From Microcaldota archaeon (GTDB taxonomy: Archaea; Micrarchaeota; Micrarchaeia; Anstonellales; Bilamarchaeaceae), in the NCBI GenBank assembly GCA_023248035.1, contig JAHFFJ010000006.1:1-37912 (forward strand): a DNA stretch of 37,912 nt, read 5' to 3'. Below, one piece after another: positions 1-8,848 of the stretch. Position 1 is the first letter of the stretch, and each line of letters opens with the position of its first letter. The notes under the pieces are model-generated. The model made no database searches, was not told where the DNA came from, and saw only the letters and a list, made by a program, of their open reading frames with translations. The position numbers and the translations under genes were made by a program.

Positions 1-1
1 T

Positions 2-427
2 TCGTCGTCACCTGAATATGTAATGGTGCTTATAGACTCGAATGGTATCACTCCAGAGTTTAAGAGTAAAATTGAATTAGAAATCAAGAACCTTGGAAAA
101 TCTTTAGGTCGTGATTTCATGGTTGGAGTATTTACTACCGATACTCATCAAATGAACATGGTTAAGGGGGTTCTAAATCCTCTTAAGGACGAATCTAATG
201 TTCTTGCTACAATAAAGGAGGCCTGTAGCGAAGCATTGTCGGATATGCAACCCTGTAAGTTCTTTTCAGATAATCGCTGGTTCGATATTAAGGTTATCGG
301 AGCCAAGCAGTCAATTGAAGTTATTTCTACTGTAAATTCAATAGTTGCAGTAGCAAAAATTACTCTACCGCTCGTTTTCATAGGTGGCGTATTATTACTT
401 TTAGCTATAATCACGAAATTCTTCTAA
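2..427 (+). CDS. Hypothetical protein with C-terminal transmembrane segment, probably 5'-truncated by the window edge
   Basis: Open frame continues upstream of the ATG at 23 to the window edge (SSSPEYVMVLIDSNG...); C-terminal hydrophobic stretch LPLVFIGGVLLLLAIITKFF. Confidence 0.55.
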   Translation, partial: SSSPEYVMVLIDSNGITPEFKSKIELEIKNLGKSLGRDFMVGVFTTDTHQMNMVKGVLNPLKDESNVLATIKEACSEALSDMQPCKFFSDNRWFDIKVIGAKQSIEVISTVNSIVAVAKITLPLVFIGGVLLLLAIITKFF

Positions 428-455
428 ATTGAAGGATAGGACATTGAAGAACAAG

Positions 456-480
456 ATGTGGGAAAAGATAGGTTTTTAAG
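456..480 (+). promoter_or_regulatory. Conserved upstream element ATGTGGGAAAAGATnnnTTTTTAA, copy 1
   Basis: Same 24-nt block occurs at 27248-27271 upstream of the related ORF; only 3 mismatches in the middle. Confidence 0.6.
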
Positions 481-523
481 TAATTTGTTCTATATAAATA
501 TTGCCATTAATAGAGGTGTATCT

Positions 524-1189
524 ATGGTTGCTGCCGTAGCGATTCAAAAATATAAAAGGACAACTGATCCGAAAAGAATGATGGTTCATGCCTTGCTTAG
601 CGAGGCTATTAGAAAAGATTGGGATGCCATCAAAGGTTTTCTTCCAGCGAGAACAGCAACTTATACCAGATATGATAACGGTGCAACAAAAGCAGTAGCA
701 TGGGATGAAGGAGGAAAAGAAACAAAAATAGATTTACCTCTTAACCACGGTTGGTATGTGCCGGATGGGAATCCATTTGCGATACCAAACGGCAAAGAAA
801 GCAATAGAGAGGATCCAGTTGCTCTCTACTTATATCGTTATCAAGATAGAAGTTTTAATGGCCCTCTTGGTTGTGGCGACTACTGGAGCGTTGGCGGCGG
901 GAGGCGGTTCGTTGCCGGTGGCGATTGGTCCGATGTTGCCGGGGTGGCTTTGGTTGGTCGCGAAGCGACCGCGCCGCTGGTCAGGGTACCAAGAGAAGCG
1001 CTTGTCACAGTTAGTGATCCAAAAGCATTGCTACAAAGGGCTGAACAATTAGAAGGAGCTGCAAAAGAGCTCACAGAAAGGTTGGGTGGCGTGCTTAATC
1101 CAGAGGATTATGCAAGATTGATTAAGCCAACAGCTGATGAAGCAGCCTTTCTAAGAGAATTGGCAGGAAAAATTCAAAAGAATGAGTGA
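524..1189 (+). CDS. Candidate DGR-type variable protein (C-type-lectin-like segment) with a helical C-terminal tail
   Basis: Start chosen at ATG 524 (MVAAVAIQKYKR), preceded by GAGGTG. Segment RSFNGPLGCGDYWSVGGGRRFVAGGDWSDVAGVALVG resembles the GGxWxxxxxAGVxAL pattern of DGR target proteins. Homologous to ORF 27425-28216. Confidence 0.6.
   Translation: MVAAVAIQKYKRTTDPKRMMVHALLSEAIRKDWDAIKGFLPARTATYTRYDNGATKAVAWDEGGKETKIDLPLNHGWYVPDGNPFAIPNGKESNREDPVALYLYRYQDRSFNGPLGCGDYWSVGGGRRFVAGGDWSDVAGVALVGREATAPLVRVPREALVTVSDPKALLQRAEQLEGAAKELTERLGGVLNPEDYARLIKPTADEAAFLRELAGKIQKNE
868..990 (+). other. Putative DGR variable region (GC-rich, A-poor patch)
   Basis: Strong compositional break from AT-rich flanks; about 10 A in ~116 nt; many NNC/NNT codons; ends in GGGGTGGCTTTGGTTGGT, nearly identical to the patch in ORF 27425. 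Confidence 0.45.
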
Positions 1190-1195
1190 CCTAAT

Positions 1196-2029
1196 TCATC
1201 CGCCAACCATCATCCGCAATATGTCTCTTATCCCAGGCGCAAAACCCATTATCATTAATATCAGCGCCAGATAATTTAAATCCTCACGATCTACCGTTTC
1301 TTTCTTAAGTACATGAGCAGCTCCAAATGCCAATATGCTCTTCAATAAATAGAAGGTAAAAAAAGTTCCAGTTATTTCACCTATTGCAGAAGAAAATACG
1401 TGTTGCTCAAAGTAAGTAATCCCGGAAATTTTTGAAAATATATCAATTACAAAAAAAGTAGCTGCACCATCCAATGCTTGACCCATTACGATCCCTGCAA
1501 GTACCATATCCTTGAAATATCTGTAAGCCAAATATGCCGGTATCGCTGCCAATATGACTATGGGTATTGCATAAGCTGCATATGCCATGAATGGCACTAA
1601 AATGATAAAATGGGGAATCCAGAGTGCCAGGCCAGCGTATTTGACCAAATGCAAAGCATTCAGTTTTTTGAATATTAATAATGAAAGTAAGAATAGTCCT
1701 GCAGTTACTATGTAAATTCCCGGAGTCACTGTAAAATAACCATAATCCCAAATATGGCTATCAAGCATTAGTTTGTGTATCGGGCTTACTGCTTTGAAGA
1801 CGCCACTATCTATAGAATCAGTAACCACCCTTATTGTAGATCCAAAAAGCACAAAGCTTAGGGCTCCAAATATGAATTCTCGATCTATCTTAACCCTGCT
1901 CTTTAGCAGTATTCTGATCAAATATATCGCAACTATTGCTATTACTGCATAAGTCAATGTATTGACGATATTATAGCCGGTTTTATCCCAAATAGGCTTG
2001 ATATAGTAATCGTATATAAAGTTTTCCAT
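1196..2029 (-). CDS. DUF63-family multi-pass membrane protein
   Basis: 277 aa, multiple TM helices; composition and motifs typical of archaeal DUF63 (FGALSFVLFGSTIRVVTDS...). Confidence 0.7.
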   Translation of the reverse strand: MENFIYDYYIKPIWDKTGYNIVNTLTYAVIAIVAIYLIRILLKSRVKIDREFIFGALSFVLFGSTIRVVTDSIDSGVFKAVSPIHKLMLDSHIWDYGYFTVTPGIYIVTAGLFLLSLLIFKKLNALHLVKYAGLALWIPHFIILVPFMAYAAYAIPIVILAAIPAYLAYRYFKDMVLAGIVMGQALDGAATFFVIDIFSKISGITYFEQHVFSSAIGEITGTFFTFYLLKSILAFGAAHVLKKETVDREDLNYLALILMIMGFAPGIRDILRMMVGG

Positions 2030-2041
2030 CGTACCAACTTC

Positions 2042-2341
2042 ATGGATAGTAGGCGCAGAAATATTATAAAAACCAGTGTACTATCCTCTATAGCGAAACT
2101 ATTGGTTGAAGCTAGAAATTCATATAAAAAATCCAATTCCGTTCGTTCAAAAAGATACACAAAAATGGCATTTGATCTTCTAAAAAAGCATCGTGCCAGG
2201 CTTCCACCTGAACTTAAAAATAGCTTTTGCAGAAAATGCCTGTTAATCTGGATACCGGATAGTACCATGACCATCGCTTATGATCGTAAAAATCACTGTC
2301 TGCGTGTTACCTGCACATGTGGCCATAATAAAAGAATTTAG
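2042..2341 (+). CDS. Ribonuclease P protein component 4 (Rpr2/Rpp21-like)
   Basis: 99 aa basic protein with paired Cys motifs CRKC...CTCG characteristic of Rpr2/Rpp21. Confidence 0.75.
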   Translation: MDSRRRNIIKTSVLSSIAKLLVEARNSYKKSNSVRSKRYTKMAFDLLKKHRARLPPELKNSFCRKCLLIWIPDSTMTIAYDRKNHCLRVTCTCGHNKRI

Positions 2342-2375
2342 AAATCTATTTAATATTTTCAAACTATGTGATCTT

Positions 2376-3365
2376 ATGGATCTTTATCCTCATCTTAAGG
2401 ACTACCTCTCATTGGTAGAAGAATTGATGCAGGCTGATATTGCACGACAAGATAGTCGAATATACGGCCTTATAGGGCCATTTATTAAAAGGGGTGGCAA
2501 GCGAGTTCGTCCTGCTCTTTGTCTCCTCTCTTGCTCTGCTACTGGTGGTGTTTATCAGTCTGTAATTGAACCATCAATGATCATTGAGCTCTTCCATAAC
2601 TTTACCCTAATCCATGATGATATCGAAGACGATTCAAAATTTCGAAGAGGTGAACCTACACTACACGTTACCTATGGTATTCCTATTGCCATTAACTCTG
2701 GTGATGCACTTTATACCTTATTATGGCAAAAAATAGTCGCATTAAAAATTAAACCAAAGAGTCGTTTGTTGGTTCTACAGTCACTCTATGCGCAAACATT
2801 CAAAAAAGTTGTTGATGGTCAGGGTATTGAGCTTTCATGGATAATGAGTGGTCGTTTTGATGTTTCAGAATCAGAATACTTTCAGATGATAAATGGTAAA
2901 ACATCTGCACTAATTGGCCTTTCATGCGAAGTTGGGGCACTTCTCTCTGGAAGTAATAAGAAAACCCGGGCTCTGCTAAGAACCTACGGTGAAAATATCG
3001 GAACTGCATTCCAAATTCAGGATGACATCCTTAATCTTAGTGGTGATTTTGATAAATATAAGAAAGAAATTGGTGGTGACATTACTGAAGGTAAAAGAAC
3101 CCTTATGGTGGTACACTCAATTAGTAATTCATCAGAAGTTGATCGTAATCGTTTAATCTCCATACTTAAGAGCCATACTAGCGATAAAAAAATAATAGAA
3201 GAAGCAATCTCAATAATAAAAAAAACCGGTTCTGTTGATTATGCTCGTTCTCATGCAGTTCGTCTTGTTGAGGATGCAAAGAAATTACTAACAAAATTAG
3301 GTGACTCACAAGATAAACAGGCGCTTATCTCGACTGCGGATTATTTTATTAGCCGCGAGCTATGA
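2376..3365 (+). CDS. Polyprenyl (geranylgeranyl-type) diphosphate synthase
   Basis: FARM/SARM regions LIHDDIEDDSKFRRGEPTLH and QIQDDILNLSGD; GGKRVRPAL. ATG at 2376 (MDLYPHLK) preferred over the upstream start at 2280. Confidence 0.9.
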   Translation: MDLYPHLKDYLSLVEELMQADIARQDSRIYGLIGPFIKRGGKRVRPALCLLSCSATGGVYQSVIEPSMIIELFHNFTLIHDDIEDDSKFRRGEPTLHVTYGIPIAINSGDALYTLLWQKIVALKIKPKSRLLVLQSLYAQTFKKVVDGQGIELSWIMSGRFDVSESEYFQMINGKTSALIGLSCEVGALLSGSNKKTRALLRTYGENIGTAFQIQDDILNLSGDFDKYKKEIGGDITEGKRTLMVVHSISNSSEVDRNRLISILKSHTSDKKIIEEAISIIKKTGSVDYARSHAVRLVEDAKKLLTKLGDSQDKQALISTADYFISREL

Positions 3366-5500
3366 AAAACTATTTAAATAAGCATGAGAAATTATGCTCG
3401 ATGACATTTACTAAACTTTTATTGTTCCTTATGTTATTGTCGACTACTTTCCTTGCATTTACTGTTAGCGACTACATTTTCTCTAATGAAACCAATGCTA
3501 CTATATCATATACTAACTTTACTGTGACTGGTGTTGACTACTCTCTAGTACAAATAAATTCGGTTGATACATTTTTGCTTAAGGGAACTGATTTAGTTAC
3601 AAATCAATCCCAGATAAATTCTGTTCTTCATTCGTACTATCTAAAGGCATACTATCCTACTGAAAGCGAATTGGAAGAACTTAAGTTTTTGGTCAAAAAA
3701 TTCAACGATAGTCGTAACGATGGTCTGGATTTTAAAAATAAGGAAGAATATGTGTGCAGGGATGATGTACTTCTGTCAAATGGTAAAATAACTGTTTCAG
3801 GAAAGCCTGTTATCTGCAATAATCAAAGTAATTGTCTCAATAATGCTGCTTTGCTTTATGGTGTTTATGGTGAGGCACTGGGTTTAGGTTCTCCAACAGT
3901 CATAGTACAACCCCTATTTGACTTTACGCCATCAAGTCTCACTATGGATTCTTTACTTGAAAATTACACCAAAATTTTAAATTCTTCAGATTCAGATGAA
4001 TTACCTGCTTCACTCCAATATATCAAGGACACATCACCGCAACTCAAACCCCTGTCACTAAAAATTGAAAATACAATATTTCGTACTCCTAAACTTCAAG
4101 ATCCTGAAGATAAGAAAATCTGTTTATTAAAATGCTGGGCAATCTGCCCCTCATTTGATCTAGATCAGGATGCTGCCGATCAGATCGTTTCAAAGTCAAC
4201 TGCTCTTTACCTAAAAGTCAGTCCGCTTAAAAATTTCAATTCTTCATCTACTAAATTATATAATTTGACACTCGCAAGGCTAGATTATGTTAAAAATGAG
4301 AAAACTGCAGTTTATTATCTTGATCTATTTTCACCTTTAAATCAAAGTGGTGAAGCTGTTATCTCATCTGCACAAGAGATATTATCCCATGTTTCAAATG
4401 TCAGTCTATCAGACTCTCTTAATTCTTTCAAGTCACTCCACAATTCCATACCACTAGATATCTCAAATAGAAATTTTACAAATCTTGATTATGATATTGC
4501 CAAATATTCTGCACTAAAGGAAATACTTGAAAATTCTTCTGCTGATGTGTCTCTAAAATATGAAGAAACAAGGATGGTAAAAAATAGTGCGTATTCCCTT
4601 ATCTTATTGCTTGAAACAAAAGATCTTGATCCTATATCAATGAAATCTTTTGAATTGTTAAAAAACAATACATATGACCTAAATCTAAAATTTAAGGATG
4701 GTATGACACTTGATGAACTAGAAGTGATAAAATCTAACTATACATCTGTTGAGGCTCAGGCAAAAGACCTATTAAATTCAGAAAGCATTGCACCTGCTGC
4801 TGAAGTTCTGCTCATAATGAGGACTCTTGCAAAAAAAATTAATGTCGGGCTTGCAAAATTCTCAACTGAAATTTCAATTCCTCGAACATACGTATCAGAT
4901 AATTCAATCGTTCTTCCTGCCCTCTCCGTTATTTTTTTCTTATCTTTTGCATCCTTGCTCTTTCTGTTCTTCATCTACCTTCTTTCATCTATGCACTTCC
5001 CAATTCCAAAAACCATGCCAATACTCGGGGTAGGATTTTTATGTACTATAATAATACTTCTACTATGTACGGTTCTTCTCTATCTCTTTTTAGTAAAAAC
5101 ATCTACCGATTCCACTATTGACGAATTTCTATCAGACTTTGAAACTAAAAACTCGACAGTAATCGTTCTAGATTTTAAACAAGCTTCATTCTCTGATTCA
5201 GAGGCTATGGCTTCCTGTGCCCAAACTCTTGCCGACTCTTTTGGGGAACAAAACAAAAGCTGGGAAATATACAGTTTAACTTCCAACACATGCACCTCTA
5301 CTGACAGTTATGGTGATAGCTATAGTTTTACCTCCATCGAGTGCTCAAAAAAGATAGAAAATGCCAGCTCTTCATTCATACTGCACTCAGCAATTGATAA
5401 TAAACCTCCAAAACTTTCAGCCATCTATAGGACAAAGGCCGAACTCTATGCAAATTTTGATTATTATGAATCATGCCCGTTAGTGGCTTTATTTGGTTGA
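3362..5500 (+). CDS. Large membrane-anchored hypothetical protein
   Basis: 712 aa; N-terminal TM plus two C-terminal TM segments; overlaps the previous stop by 4 nt. Confidence 0.75.
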   Translation: MKNYLNKHEKLCSMTFTKLLLFLMLLSTTFLAFTVSDYIFSNETNATISYTNFTVTGVDYSLVQINSVDTFLLKGTDLVTNQSQINSVLHSYYLKAYYPTESELEELKFLVKKFNDSRNDGLDFKNKEEYVCRDDVLLSNGKITVSGKPVICNNQSNCLNNAALLYGVYGEALGLGSPTVIVQPLFDFTPSSLTMDSLLENYTKILNSSDSDELPASLQYIKDTSPQLKPLSLKIENTIFRTPKLQDPEDKKICLLKCWAICPSFDLDQDAADQIVSKSTALYLKVSPLKNFNSSSTKLYNLTLARLDYVKNEKTAVYYLDLFSPLNQSGEAVISSAQEILSHVSNVSLSDSLNSFKSLHNSIPLDISNRNFTNLDYDIAKYSALKEILENSSADVSLKYEETRMVKNSAYSLILLLETKDLDPISMKSFELLKNNTYDLNLKFKDGMTLDELEVIKSNYTSVEAQAKDLLNSESIAPAAEVLLIMRTLAKKINVGLAKFSTEISIPRTYVSDNSIVLPALSVIFFLSFASLLFLFFIYLLSSMHFPIPKTMPILGVGFLCTIIILLLCTVLLYLFLVKTSTDSTIDEFLSDFETKNSTVIVLDFKQASFSDSEAMASCAQTLADSFGEQNKSWEIYSLTSNTCTSTDSYGDSYSFTSIECSKKIENASSSFILHSAIDNKPPKLSAIYRTKAELYANFDYYESCPLVALFG

Positions 5501-6131
5501 TTTTATGAAAAAAGGTTCTAAAAAAAAATCAGTAGCCTCCACAAAGTCTCCTGAGAAAATTGAAAGTAAAGTTGAACCAGTGATAAAAGGAAGCAGTTTC
5601 GAAACACCTACCCCAGTTGTTCCTACTAACCTTTCTGTTCCTACTAATAATAATACAAAGAATAAAAATTCAACAATGAAAAACCTGGCGGTTATCGTTC
5701 TTTGTATCGTTTTAGTGCTATTGGCCTATCACTTCATTACTTACTCTGATAATAATTTTATTCCTGGTTCCCCCACGGATTCTGAAACTTTTAAGTCTGA
5801 CTTTAATTCCGCCAATCTTATATCCATCGTGATGGACGGACGCGGTGTTACTGATCAATCTACATTGAATAATATCCTTCAGTGTGGGGTAGATTTTGCC
5901 GGAAGTAGCGGTATGGGTGGGAAAAAGGTCAACTATTTTTCCATCTCTAATGAGAACTGTGCTGCTTCTGATGGGTTTCATAATTACAAGTATTGCTTTT
6001 CGAAACTTCCTGAGGGTTTGACAATATATGTGAAAGAAGGAACTACTGGTACTACTTACTATGACAATGGTATGGTCGTAACAGTTGGTAAGAATTATAC
6101 TCTTGGTACCTGCGGAATAAAACGGGTTTAA
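5493..6131 (+). CDS. Hypothetical protein with single TM and extracytoplasmic domain
   Basis: Lys-rich N-terminus, TM NLAVIVLCIVLVLLAYHF, Cys residues in C-terminal half; overlaps the upstream gene. Confidence 0.65.
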   Translation: MVDFMKKGSKKKSVASTKSPEKIESKVEPVIKGSSFETPTPVVPTNLSVPTNNNTKNKNSTMKNLAVIVLCIVLVLLAYHFITYSDNNFIPGSPTDSETFKSDFNSANLISIVMDGRGVTDQSTLNNILQCGVDFAGSSGMGGKKVNYFSISNENCAASDGFHNYKYCFSKLPEGLTIYVKEGTTGTTYYDNGMVVTVGKNYTLGTCGIKRV

Positions 6132-6197
6132 ATTCTAAAATTTCTCTTTTATTTTTTTACCCGTCATTTTTATCCATCATTTTTACCTATTTATTAT

Positions 6198-7415
6198 CTA
6201 CCTTGTCTTATATCTTAAGAATGCACCTACACCGCCAAATCCAGCGAGGAACTGGTTTCCTTCAACCGTATTGGTTGATATTATCTCAACGTTAATGCCA
6301 TGCTCACGTGCAAGATCAGTAAGTTCATCAATAAGTTCCATACTATTTTGTAATTTCATCTGTCCTTTGCAAGCTCCACAGGGTAAAGTTTCATCAACAC
6401 TTTCCTTGTAGATTTTCTTCTCCTCTGCATCACAAGAACTGCATTTATAGCTGCCAATAACATGCCTAATCCCCTCAGAAATCAGGACATTATCTGCCTG
6501 TTTTGATGAAATCGCCTCTCTTACTTCTTTTGCACCATAGATCGCAAGTCCATCGCTTACTACTGATTTTATGAAACGATCTACGATAATTTTTTCCTTT
6601 ACTGCTTCTTGTTGGGCAAGTATCACCTCACTCTTAGATAAAACCTCACGCACTCCATATTCTTCAGTGTAACCAGTATCAACTACTCCTAGTACTTTTA
6701 TCTGGTAGTTAAATGGACTCATTTTCATGAAAAATTCTTTTGCCGGACCAGGTCCTCCTACAATGACACCCTTAACAATACTTTTTTCATCTTTCAAATA
6801 TGCATTATCCATAGCATTTCCGATTCTCTTATAGTATACCTCGATCTGTTCTTCTATCAGTCTCTCATATCTTCTTGCCGACTGACCTCCTTTTCTGATC
6901 TTTGCATGTGCGGTCGAGTTCAGTTTTTTTATTATGTTAATGTTTGTTCCCTTTACACTCGCTATTGTAGCTTCCCTTCCATCCATAACCACAATGCCAT
7001 AAGAATCTGTAGATCCCAACATAGCTACTAGCGGATCAAGAAAAAACCTGCTATCACAGCGATAGGTTCCTATATTGAGTTTTTCTGGTGGTTCCAAGGA
7101 GAAAAGTTCAATGTCAGTTTTTGCAGCATTATCTGATACATTACCAGCAAAAACTGCAAGTCCATTTTCTGGTGTTTTTCTAAAAAGCTTTAGGTGATTC
7201 ATTATCCTTTCCAGGGCTCCTAATACGTTTAATTTTGTTGACTTTGATTTTATGTTGCTTGCCTGACTCATTTCCTCTCTTAACTTGTTATTCATCTCAT
7301 GTACTGGGGAACCTGAAGTTATGTAAACAGAAATAAGCTCAGTTCCACTACCTCTAAAAGACTCTAGTTTCTTAAGCTGTTTTTTAAGCTGGTACATTTT
7401 TTCCGTATCCGCCAT
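6198..7415 (-). CDS. prf1: Peptide chain release factor aRF1
   Basis: NIKS motif (ASNIKSKSTK), GGQ motif (RKGGQSARRYERL), C-terminal Zn-ribbon-like CSSC...CGAC. Confidence 0.97.
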   Translation of the reverse strand: MADTEKMYQLKKQLKKLESFRGSGTELISVYITSGSPVHEMNNKLREEMSQASNIKSKSTKLNVLGALERIMNHLKLFRKTPENGLAVFAGNVSDNAAKTDIELFSLEPPEKLNIGTYRCDSRFFLDPLVAMLGSTDSYGIVVMDGREATIASVKGTNINIIKKLNSTAHAKIRKGGQSARRYERLIEEQIEVYYKRIGNAMDNAYLKDEKSIVKGVIVGGPGPAKEFFMKMSPFNYQIKVLGVVDTGYTEEYGVREVLSKSEVILAQQEAVKEKIIVDRFIKSVVSDGLAIYGAKEVREAISSKQADNVLISEGIRHVIGSYKCSSCDAEEKKIYKESVDETLPCGACKGQMKLQNSMELIDELTDLAREHGINVEIISTNTVEGNQFLAGFGGVGAFLRYKTR

Positions 7416-7491
7416 TCAAAACCCTCTACGCCATTCTAAGTGGGGTTTTGTATCCCCATCTATATGTCCTCTTCAATCTCATTCAAAACCC
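7413..7491 (-). repeat. Leader repeat copy 1 (GGGTTTTGAATGAGATTG...GGGGATACAAAACCCC...GAGGGTTTTGAATG)
   Basis: Matches 29502-29581 by eye over ~80 nt; ends exactly on the aRF1 start codon. Confidence 0.75.
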
Positions 7492-7497
7492 ACTCCT

Positions 7498-7675
7498 AAA
7501 AGAAACCTACGGTTTCTTTTTAACTTCCCTTTTTTGGATTTCCTTGAAAGGAAACTACGTTTCCTTTCTAACCTTCCTTTGAAAAGAACCAAGGTTCTTT
7601 TCTAATCTCCTTTAAAAGGGACCAAGGTCCCTTTTTATCCTCCTTTCATTTGACGGCCGGTTTTGTATCCGTCAA
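7498..7675. repeat. Tandem array of short perfect hairpins separated by purine-rich GGAGAT/GGAAGGTT spacers
   Basis: Inverted repeats at 7498-7520, 7546-7568, 7581-7602, 7614-7635 and 7650-7675, each with 7-10 bp stems. Confidence 0.85.
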
Positions 7676-7715
7676 CCTGTTTTACTCCTTCCATTTGAAA
7701 ACCCCTAAAATTAAT

Positions 7716-8153
7716 TTATTGCTTTAATTTTTCCTTAAAATCAACGAGCTTTTTTGCAAGTTCTGGATCGCTTAGTGCCAAAATCTCTACTGCCAGAATT
7801 CCTGCATTCTTCCCCATTCCTATTCCTACTGCCGCAACTGGCACATTCGGTGGCATCTGGGTTACTGATAGGAGCGAATCAAGTCCATCGAGTGCTGCAT
7901 TTACCGGAACCCCGATTACTGGTTTGGTAGTTCTAGCAGCTACAACCCCAGGAAGGGCTGCGCTTAAACCTGCAATTGCTATGAAAACACTTGCAGTTGA
8001 ATTCTTAACTAGCGTATCTACTTTATCAGGGTTCCTATGTGCAGATGCAACTTCGTATTTGCAGCTTACTCCAAATGCATTTAAGACATCCATTGCCTGC
8101 TTAGCTATTTCTTCATCGCTCTTGCTTCCGCTTAATATGAGTACTTTCTCCAT
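7716..8153 (-). CDS. purE: N5-carboxyaminoimidazole ribonucleotide mutase / AIR carboxylase PurE
   Basis: [16 protein letters not shown]..., [32 protein letters not shown]. Confidence 0.95.
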   Translation of the reverse strand: MEKVLILSGSKSDEEIAKQAMDVLNAFGVSCKYEVASAHRNPDKVDTLVKNSTASVFIAIAGLSAALPGVVAARTTKPVIGVPVNAALDGLDSLLSVTQMPPNVPVAAVGIGMGKNAGILAVEILALSDPELAKKLVDFKEKLKQ

Positions 8154-8217
8154 TATTTTTTATCTCGCTATATAATTTAAAACATAGGCACTGCAAACTG
8201 ATTATAAAATAAAAAAA

Positions 8218-8787
8218 TTATTTTGAAATTACTTCTATCCTTCCATCAAAATAGTATTTCATACCTATAATTTTGACCCGATCCTCATCGAGTGCCTTCT
8301 TTACAATAGGGCTCTTTTTGAGTTTTCGCATCACAGCCTTCACGTTTGCTACAACTGCCTGCTCTATCTCACTTGTTCGTTCTCCTCCTTTCTTAACTTT
8401 ATTAACGCAAGGAGCTATCTTTTTGACTATTTTTGTAATTTTTGATTCGTCATGTCCATCATAAGCTGCTGTGACTGCACCGCACTTCTCGTGCCCCATT
8501 ACAATAAGCAGTGGGGTATGCAAATGCCCTACACCATACTCTGCCGAACCAATATCAATATCACTAACAATGTTTCCTGCATTGGCTATTGTAAATATCT
8601 CACCGAGATTGGTATCAAATATATATTCAGGAACCACTCTTGAATCCGAGCAGCAAATTACTGTTGCAAGTGGGTGCTGACCGGTTTTTGTCTCTTCTCT
8701 CTTCCCCTTTAGGTCTTTTTGTGAGGTTAATCCCTCGACATACCTTCTGTTTCCTTCCATCAATTTAGCTAAGGTTTCAGATTCCAT
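8218..8787 (-). CDS. Beta-class carbonic anhydrase
   Basis: CCSDSRVVPEYIF (CxDxR), IANAGNIV, MGHEKCGAVTA (HxxC). Confidence 0.93.
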   Translation of the reverse strand: MESETLAKLMEGNRRYVEGLTSQKDLKGKREETKTGQHPLATVICCSDSRVVPEYIFDTNLGEIFTIANAGNIVSDIDIGSAEYGVGHLHTPLLIVMGHEKCGAVTAAYDGHDESKITKIVKKIAPCVNKVKKGGERTSEIEQAVVANVKAVMRKLKKSPIVKKALDEDRVKIIGMKYYFDGRIEVISK

Positions 8788-8848
8788 AAAATCAACCTGA
8801 CTAACAATAACTTATAACATTTAAAAATTAAACCCGTATTGTATTTCC

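Noticed and set aside
868-990. GC-rich patch as a recent horizontal insertion
   Set aside because: It stays in frame, aligns with the equivalent patch in the paralogue and sits at the expected fold position, so targeted diversification seems a better explanation, though not proven.
756-1052. 98-aa alternative-frame ORF over the GC-rich patch
   Set aside because: Shifted frame of the DGR-like gene; open because the patch is GC-rich and A-poor.
7498-7675. Possible CRISPR array
   Set aside because: Units are hairpins with differing stems and no constant direct repeat or uniform spacers; no cas genes nearby.
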